From the NCBI RefSeq assembly GCF_014076495.1, contig NZ_CP043575.1, forward strand, positions 5,153,191-5,217,190: a DNA stretch of 64,000 nucleotides, written 5' to 3'. The notes beneath the pieces were generated by a model. It did not search any database, had not been told where the DNA came from, and saw only the letters and a program-made list of their open reading frames with translations. Source of the stretch: Comamonas koreensis. Lineage in GTDB: Bacteria; Pseudomonadota; Gammaproteobacteria; Burkholderiales; Burkholderiaceae_C. Position 1 is the stretch's first letter. Every line of letters starts with the position of its first letter. This document shows positions 59,983 to 64,000 of the stretch, piece by piece. The position numbers and the translations under genes are program-made.

Positions 59983-61164
59983 CTACATGATTTCAATCGC
60001 CATCGCAGTGGCCTCACCTCCGCCGATGCACAGGGTGGCCAGGCCACGGCGCTTGCCGCGAGCCTGCAGTGCGTGCAGCAGGGTCACGATGATGCGTGCA
60101 CCACTGGCACCAATGGGGTGGCCGAGCGCGCAGGCGCCGCCGTTGACGTTGACGATGTCGTGCGAGACCTTCATGTCGGCCATCAGTGCCATCGGCACCA
60201 CGGCAAAGGCTTCGTTGATTTCCCACAGGTCCACATCCTCGACCTTCCAGCCGGCTTTTTTCAGGGCCTTCTCGGTCGCGCCGATCGGTGCGGTGGTGAA
60301 CCACTCGGGCTCTTGCGCATAGCTGGCATGGGCTACGATCTTGGCCAGCGGCTTGCAGCCCAGCTCCTTGGCGGTGGACTCGCGCATCAGCACCAGAGCT
60401 GCGGCACCATCGTTGATGCTGGAGCTCGACGCCGCCGTGATGGTGCCGTCTTTCTTGAACGCGGGCTTGAGGGCGGCGATCTTGTCCAGCCGCGCCTTGC
60501 CGGGGCCTTCGTCTTCCGTCACGGTCACATCGCCCTTGCGCGTGGACACGGTGACTGGCGTGATCTCGGCCTTGAAGGCACCGGACTGGGTCGCCGCCTG
60601 CGCGCGCTGCACGCTGGCAATCGCAAACTGGTCCTGCTGCTCGCGGCTGAACTGGTACTTGGCGGCACAGTCCTCGCCAAAGGTGCCCATCGAGCGGCCG
60701 GGTTCATAGGCGTCTTCCAGGCCATCGAGCATCATGTGGTCGAACACCTTGTCATGGCCCATGCGGTAGCCGCCACGGCCTTTTTTGAGCAGATAGGGGG
60801 CGTTGGTCATGCTTTCCATGCCGCCTGCCACCATCACATCGCGGCTGCCAGCCACCAGCTGGTCATGGGCCAGGATGGTGGCTTCCATGCCGGCACCGCA
60901 CATCTTCGACAGGGTCACGGCGCCGGTGCTCTTGGGCAAGCCGCCCTTGAACAAGGCCTGCCGCGCCGGGGCCTGGCCCTGGCCGGCCATCAGGCAGTTG
61001 CCAAACAGCACTTCTTCCACTTTTTCAGGGGCGACACCCGCGCGCTCCACCGCAGCCTTGATGGCTGCGCCACCCAGGTCATTGGCCGAGAGCTCGGCAA
61101 AATCGCCCATGAAAGCACCCATGGGGGTACGGGCTGCGCCAACGATAACGACGGGATCATGCAT
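59983..61164 (-). CDS. Acetyl-CoA acetyltransferase (thiolase)
   Basis: 393 aa from ATG 61164 (MHDPVVIVGAARTPMGAFMG). Degradative/biosynthetic thiolase II family: acylated Cys in VTLSKMCGAGMEATILAHDQ, the GHP motif in NVNGGACALGHPIGASGARI, and the second Cys in LCIGGGEATAMAI. Interconverts acetoacetyl-CoA and two acetyl-CoA, the terminal step of leucine breakdown or ketone-body metabolism. Encoded downstream of carbonic anhydrase and isovaleryl-CoA dehydrogenase genes, separated by a terminator. Confidence 0.94.
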   Translation of the reverse strand: MHDPVVIVGAARTPMGAFMGDFAELSANDLGGAAIKAAVERAGVAPEKVEEVLFGNCLMAGQGQAPARQALFKGGLPKSTGAVTLSKMCGAGMEATILAHDQLVAGSRDVMVAGGMESMTNAPYLLKKGRGGYRMGHDKVFDHMMLDGLEDAYEPGRSMGTFGEDCAAKYQFSREQQDQFAIASVQRAQAATQSGAFKAEITPVTVSTRKGDVTVTEDEGPGKARLDKIAALKPAFKKDGTITAASSSSINDGAAALVLMRESTAKELGCKPLAKIVAHASYAQEPEWFTTAPIGATEKALKKAGWKVEDVDLWEINEAFAVVPMALMADMKVSHDIVNVNGGACALGHPIGASGARIIVTLLHALQARGKRRGLATLCIGGGEATAMAIEIM

Positions 61165-61227
61165 CGGGTGTCTCCTGATTGAATTCGGGTCTTGTGCGGC
61201 TGGCACCTCGGGGCCCGCTCGCGCTGT

Positions 61228-61255
61228 AAAAAAAGCAGCCCTGACCCAGGGCTGC
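61228..61255 (-). terminator. Terminator after the carbonic anhydrase gene
   Basis: Perfect 9-bp stem GCAGCCCTG / CAGGGCTGC (61235-61243, 61247-61255) with a 3-nt loop. On the minus strand it is followed by seven T residues, 10 bp past the carbonic anhydrase stop. Confidence 0.92.
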
Positions 61256-61264
61256 CTTGCGGGT

Positions 61265-61927
61265 TTAATCGCGCTTGCGTTCGGCCACCAGGGCCACGGC
61301 GCGTTGGTGGACTTCGGCCAGCCCGCCAATGCCTGGCACGGTCATTTCCAGATCGGTGATCAGACCGTTCTTGAGGCTATAGCACCAGCCGTGCAAGGTC
61401 ACCTTCTGGCCACGCGTCCAGGCGTCCTGCAAGATGGTGCTCTGCGCCACATTCACCACCTGCTCGATGGCATTGAGCTCGCACAGCGCATCATGGCGGT
61501 GCTGGGGCGAGAGGCTTTGCAGCAAGGCCAGGTGCTTGTCGCGCACATCGCGCACGTGGCGCGTCCAGTTGTCGACCAGGCCCAGGCGCAGGCCTTCGAG
61601 CGCCGCGAGCACACCGCCGCAGCCGTAGTGGCCCACGACCATCAGGTCCTGGATCTTGAGCTGGTCCACCGAGTACTGGATGGTCGACAGGCAGTTCAGA
61701 TCGCTCGGAACCACCACGTTGGCCACATTGCGGTGCACAAACACTTCACCGGGCTCCAGACCGGTGATCTGGTTGGCCGGCACGCGGCTGTCGGAACAAC
61801 CGATCCACATGTACTTGGGGTGCTGCTGCGACATCAGGCCCGTGAAGAACCCGGGGCGGTCACGCTCCATCTGCTCTGCCCACAAACGGTTGTGGTCAAA
61901 CAGGTCTTTGATGGAGGTCGTAGTCAT
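61265..61927 (-). CDS. can: Beta-class carbonic anhydrase
   Basis: 220 aa. Zinc ligands in MWIGCSDSRVPANQITGL (Cys and Asp/Arg dyad) and MVVGHYGCGGVLAALEG (His, Cys). Interconverts CO2 and bicarbonate in the cytoplasm. Lies 48 bp downstream of isovaleryl-CoA dehydrogenase on the same strand and ahead of a terminator, so the two are probably co-transcribed. The bicarbonate could supply methylcrotonyl-CoA carboxylase, the next leucine-degradation step, encoded outside the window. Confidence 0.95.
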   Translation of the reverse strand: MTTTSIKDLFDHNRLWAEQMERDRPGFFTGLMSQQHPKYMWIGCSDSRVPANQITGLEPGEVFVHRNVANVVVPSDLNCLSTIQYSVDQLKIQDLMVVGHYGCGGVLAALEGLRLGLVDNWTRHVRDVRDKHLALLQSLSPQHRHDALCELNAIEQVVNVAQSTILQDAWTRGQKVTLHGWCYSLKNGLITDLEMTVPGIGGLAEVHQRAVALVAERKRD

Positions 61928-61975
61928 AAGGCTATCCTTTGTTGTGTGGGTATCAGGATGGCGCAGCGCAGCCGG

Positions 61976-63157
61976 TCAGCAGGTTTCTGCGAACAGCTCA
62001 CGCCCAATCAACATGCGGCGAATCTCGCTGGTGCCGGCGCCAATTTCATAGAGTTTCGCATCTCTCCACAGGCGGCCGAGGGGATACTCGTTGATATACC
62101 CATTGCCGCCATAGATTTGCACGCCTTCGCCGGCCATCCAGGTGGCCTTCTCGGCGCACCACAGGATGACGCTGGCGCAGTCCTTGCGCACCTGACGAAC
62201 ATGGTCGGTTCCGAGCAGATCGAGGTTTTTAGCAACCGTATAAGCAAAAGAGCGGCCTGCTTGCAGCACGGTGTACATATCGGCCACCTTGCCCTGGATG
62301 AGCTGGAACTCACCAATGCTCTGGCCAAACTGCTTGCGGTCGTGGATGTAGGGCACGACGTTGTCCATCACCGACTGCATGATGCCTAGGGGGCCGCCGG
62401 TCAGCACGGCGCGCTCATAGTCTAGGCCACTCATCAGCACCTTGGCACCGCCATTGAGCTGGCCCAGCACGTTCTCGGCCGGCACTTCGACGTTCTGGAA
62501 CACCAGCTCACCGGTGTGGCTGCCGCGCATGCCCAGCTTGTCCAGCTTCTGCGCAATGGAGAAACCCGGCATGCCCTTCTCGATCAGGAAAGCGGTCACG
62601 CCACGGGCCCCCATCTCCGGCTCGGTCTTGGCATACACCACCAGGGTGTCGGCGTCCGGGCCGTTGGTGATCCACATCTTGTTGCCGTTGAGCAGGTAGT
62701 AGCCGCCCTTGTCCTCGGCCTTGAGCTTCATGCTGATGACATCGGAGCCGGCACCGGGCTCGCTCATTGCCAATGCACCCACATGCTCACCGCTGATCAG
62801 CTTGGGCAGGTACTTGGCCTTCTGGGCTTCATTGCCGTTGCGGTTGATCTGGTTAACGCAGAGGTTGCTGTGGGCGCCATAGGACAGGCCCACCGAGGCG
62901 CTGGCGCGGGAGATCTCCTCCATCGCCACCATATGGGCCAGGTAGCCCATGTCCGCGCCGCCGTATTGCTCGGACACCGTGATGCCCAGCACGCCCAGGT
63001 CGCCAAACTTGCGCCACAGGTCCATGGGAAACTGGTCATTGCGGTCGATCTCGGCGGCACGCGGCGCGATCTCGGCCTGCGCGAACTCGCGCACGGCGTC
63101 GCGCAGGGCGTCGATATCCTCACCCAACTGGAAATTCAGGCCTGGTAATCTGGACAT
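61976..63157 (-). CDS. ivd: Isovaleryl-CoA dehydrogenase
   Basis: 393 aa. Acyl-CoA dehydrogenase family with the isovaleryl signature: the catalytic Glu sits in [20 protein letters not shown], while the usual C-terminal Glu site is replaced by Gly in [18 protein letters not shown]. Other marks are [19 protein letters not shown] and [20 protein letters not shown]. Catalyses the third step of leucine degradation. Controlled by the MerR-type regulator upstream, with a likely binding site in the gap between them. Confidence 0.95.
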   Translation of the reverse strand: MSRLPGLNFQLGEDIDALRDAVREFAQAEIAPRAAEIDRNDQFPMDLWRKFGDLGVLGITVSEQYGGADMGYLAHMVAMEEISRASASVGLSYGAHSNLCVNQINRNGNEAQKAKYLPKLISGEHVGALAMSEPGAGSDVISMKLKAEDKGGYYLLNGNKMWITNGPDADTLVVYAKTEPEMGARGVTAFLIEKGMPGFSIAQKLDKLGMRGSHTGELVFQNVEVPAENVLGQLNGGAKVLMSGLDYERAVLTGGPLGIMQSVMDNVVPYIHDRKQFGQSIGEFQLIQGKVADMYTVLQAGRSFAYTVAKNLDLLGTDHVRQVRKDCASVILWCAEKATWMAGEGVQIYGGNGYINEYPLGRLWRDAKLYEIGAGTSEIRRMLIGRELFAETC

Positions 63158-63227
63158 GGTCTTGTCTCCTATCTATATGGCGCACCCGATGCCGCCGATA
63201 CGCAGCAAAGCTGCTAGAGCTGCATCA

Positions 63228-63248
63228 TTACGTTTACGTTCACGTCAA
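63228..63248 (-). promoter_or_regulatory. Candidate LiuR operator/promoter before ivd
   Basis: On the minus strand: TTGACGTGAACGTAAACGTAA, three ACGT cores, including the near-palindrome GTTGACGTGAAC. MerR-type LiuR regulators of leucine catabolism bind A/C/G/T-rich sites of this kind near promoters of ivd operons. The site lies 71-91 bp upstream of the ivd start, and TTGACG could be the -35 hexamer. Confidence 0.6.
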
Positions 63249-63255
63249 CTATATA

Positions 63256-63651
63256 TTATTTTTTTGACGGCTGCTTTGCGAGCAAAGCATGGGCTTCCTG
63301 CATATGCTCATCAATTTCTGCCAAGTTGGCCTGCAAATCTGCCAACTGCGTCTGCAGGCGCTGGCGATGCGCCGTCAGCACCTCGATAAAGCGGCTCAGC
63401 TGCACACCGGTATCGCGCGGTGACTCATACAGATCAATGATCTCCTTGGCCTCCTGCAAGCTCAGCCCCAGGCGCTTGGCGCGCAAGGTCAGGCGCAGGC
63501 GCGTGCGCTCCTTGGCCGAGTAGACGCGCTGCTTGCCGCCGGTGCCGGTGCGCTCGGGGTGCAACAGGCCCATGTCCTCGTAAAAGCGGATGGCCCGGGT
63601 GGTCAGATCAAATTCTGCAGCCAGCTGCCCGATGGAATAAGTCGGTGTCAT
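63256..63651 (-). CDS. liuR: MerR-family regulator (LiuR-like)
   Basis: 131 aa from ATG 63651. Winged HTH at residues 1-70 (YSIGQLAAEFDLTTRAIRFY, EDMGLLHPERTGTGGKQRVY) and a C-terminal dimerisation coiled coil (about 75-125). No metal-binding Cys cluster, so it is not a metal sensor. Lies directly upstream of ivd in the same orientation, as LiuR does in beta- and gammaproteobacteria, where it responds to branched-chain catabolites. Confidence 0.88.
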   Translation of the reverse strand: MTPTYSIGQLAAEFDLTTRAIRFYEDMGLLHPERTGTGGKQRVYSAKERTRLRLTLRAKRLGLSLQEAKEIIDLYESPRDTGVQLSRFIEVLTAHRQRLQTQLADLQANLAEIDEHMQEAHALLAKQPSKK

Positions 63652-63730
63652 GGTCTCCCTGCACGCCCTTGTTGTTCTGGATGGACCATTATGCGGCATG
63701 CGCCGCTCTACACTGCCAGGTGCCGACCAA

Positions 63731-63767
63731 AAGAAAAACCCCTCTACTCGGGAAGAGCAGAGGGGTT
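63731..63767 (-). terminator. rRNA operon terminator
   Basis: 9-bp stem AACCCCTCT / AGAGGGGTT (63737-63745, 63759-63767) extended by an inner CTC/GAG pair. It is followed on the minus strand by a T-rich run (TTTTTCTTTT). It lies 13 bp past the 5S 3' end. Confidence 0.9.
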
Positions 63768-63780
63768 GATCAGTATAAAA

Positions 63781-63895
63781 GCCTGACGATGACCTACTTT
63801 CACACGGGAATCCGCACTATCATCGGCGCGAAGTCGTTTCACTGTCCTGTTCGGGATGGGAAGGAGTGGTACCAACTTGCTATGGTCATCAGGCA
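63781..63895 (-). rRNA. rrf: 5S ribosomal RNA
   Basis: On the minus strand the RNA begins TGCCTGATGACCATAGCAAG and ends GGTCATCGTCAGGC, which pair as helix I. Internal 5S marks include CCCATCCCGAACAGG and GTGAAACGACTTCGCGCCGA. Length is about 113-115 nt; the exact ends are uncertain by 1-2 nt. Confidence 0.97.
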
Positions 63896-64000
63896 TAACT
63901 TTTTGCTCCTTGGCGGCTTTGCGCTGATCGGTCGATCAGGGCATTGCTGCTTTTGAAGCGAATTCATAGAGTCTTATCAGCTAAATTTGATTGCGCTTTG
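63896..64000 (-). other. 23S-5S rRNA spacer
   Basis: AT-richer sequence upstream of 5S in transcription order, containing a short inverted segment near GATCGGTCGATC. The 23S gene itself must begin past the window end; no tRNA is visible here. Confidence 0.7.

Overview
This is a gene-dense, high-GC window with long shadow reading frames opposite most genes, typical of a betaproteobacterium. I read it as a member of the Comamonadaceae, most likely Comamonas or a close relative. The evidence is three orphan Bug-type (TctC) binding proteins, the argS / SPOR-protein / dsbA order, the lptA-lptB-rpoN block, malate synthase G, a LiuR-type regulator before isovaleryl-CoA dehydrogenase, and a 5S rRNA of beta-proteobacterial type. 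The genus is an inference from gene content, not a sequence match.

Layout. 1-7.5 kb: an acyl-CoA catabolic cluster (two crotonases, Bug receptor, acyl-CoA ligase, DECR-like SDR, racemase-type CoA transferase, IclR regulator). 7.7-14 kb: housekeeping genes (YnfA, DAHP synthase, THUMP RNA methyltransferase, PIN protein, TPR protein, LpxO-like hydroxylase) and a guanidinium exporter gene preceded by a clear guanidine-II riboswitch. 14-22 kb: rpoN-lptB-lptA, then an IS3-family (IS150-type) element that landed in the loop of the dsbA terminator, then dsbA, a SPOR protein and argS. 22-27 kb: LysR regulator with a membrane protein, a two-component system, and two near-identical Roadblock/LC7-like proteins, each with an FNR-like box upstream. 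27-29.4 kb: malate synthase G and tandem terminators.

29.4-34.7 kb is the most unusual region. An AT-rich leader is followed by six same-strand genes for exported proteins: three small secreted proteins, a CsgG-like outer-membrane lipoprotein with extra C-terminal domains, a Sel1-repeat lipoprotein, and a secreted pentapeptide-repeat protein. Four of the exported proteins share a short V-x-V-x-N-G-x-V-x-N type repeat. This looks like a curli/Hfa-like export system with non-curlin substrates, and I do not recognise it as a described system.

35.6-52.6 kb encodes what looks like the whole oxidative uronate/aldarate route. Uronate dehydrogenase, lactonase, galactarate and glucarate dehydratases, a TRAP transporter and a Bug receptor are on the minus strand. 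A FadR-type GntR regulator, a second Bug receptor, 5-keto-4-deoxyglucarate dehydratase, a 2-hydroxyacid dehydrogenase and alpha-ketoglutarate semialdehyde dehydrogenase are on the plus strand. The regulator gene is preceded by three 124-bp tandem copies of its own 5' end, each carrying a 43-codon open frame. An aminotransferase and an amino-acid-binding protein sit between the two arms.

52.7-64 kb: DHH phosphoesterase, CWC protein, MFS exporter, class II amidotransferase, then a minus-strand run of acyl-CoA dehydrogenase, SDR, PPOX-type protein, a hypothetical, thiolase, carbonic anhydrase, isovaleryl-CoA dehydrogenase and its MerR regulator. The window ends in the 3' part of an rRNA operon (5S and its terminator, minus strand).
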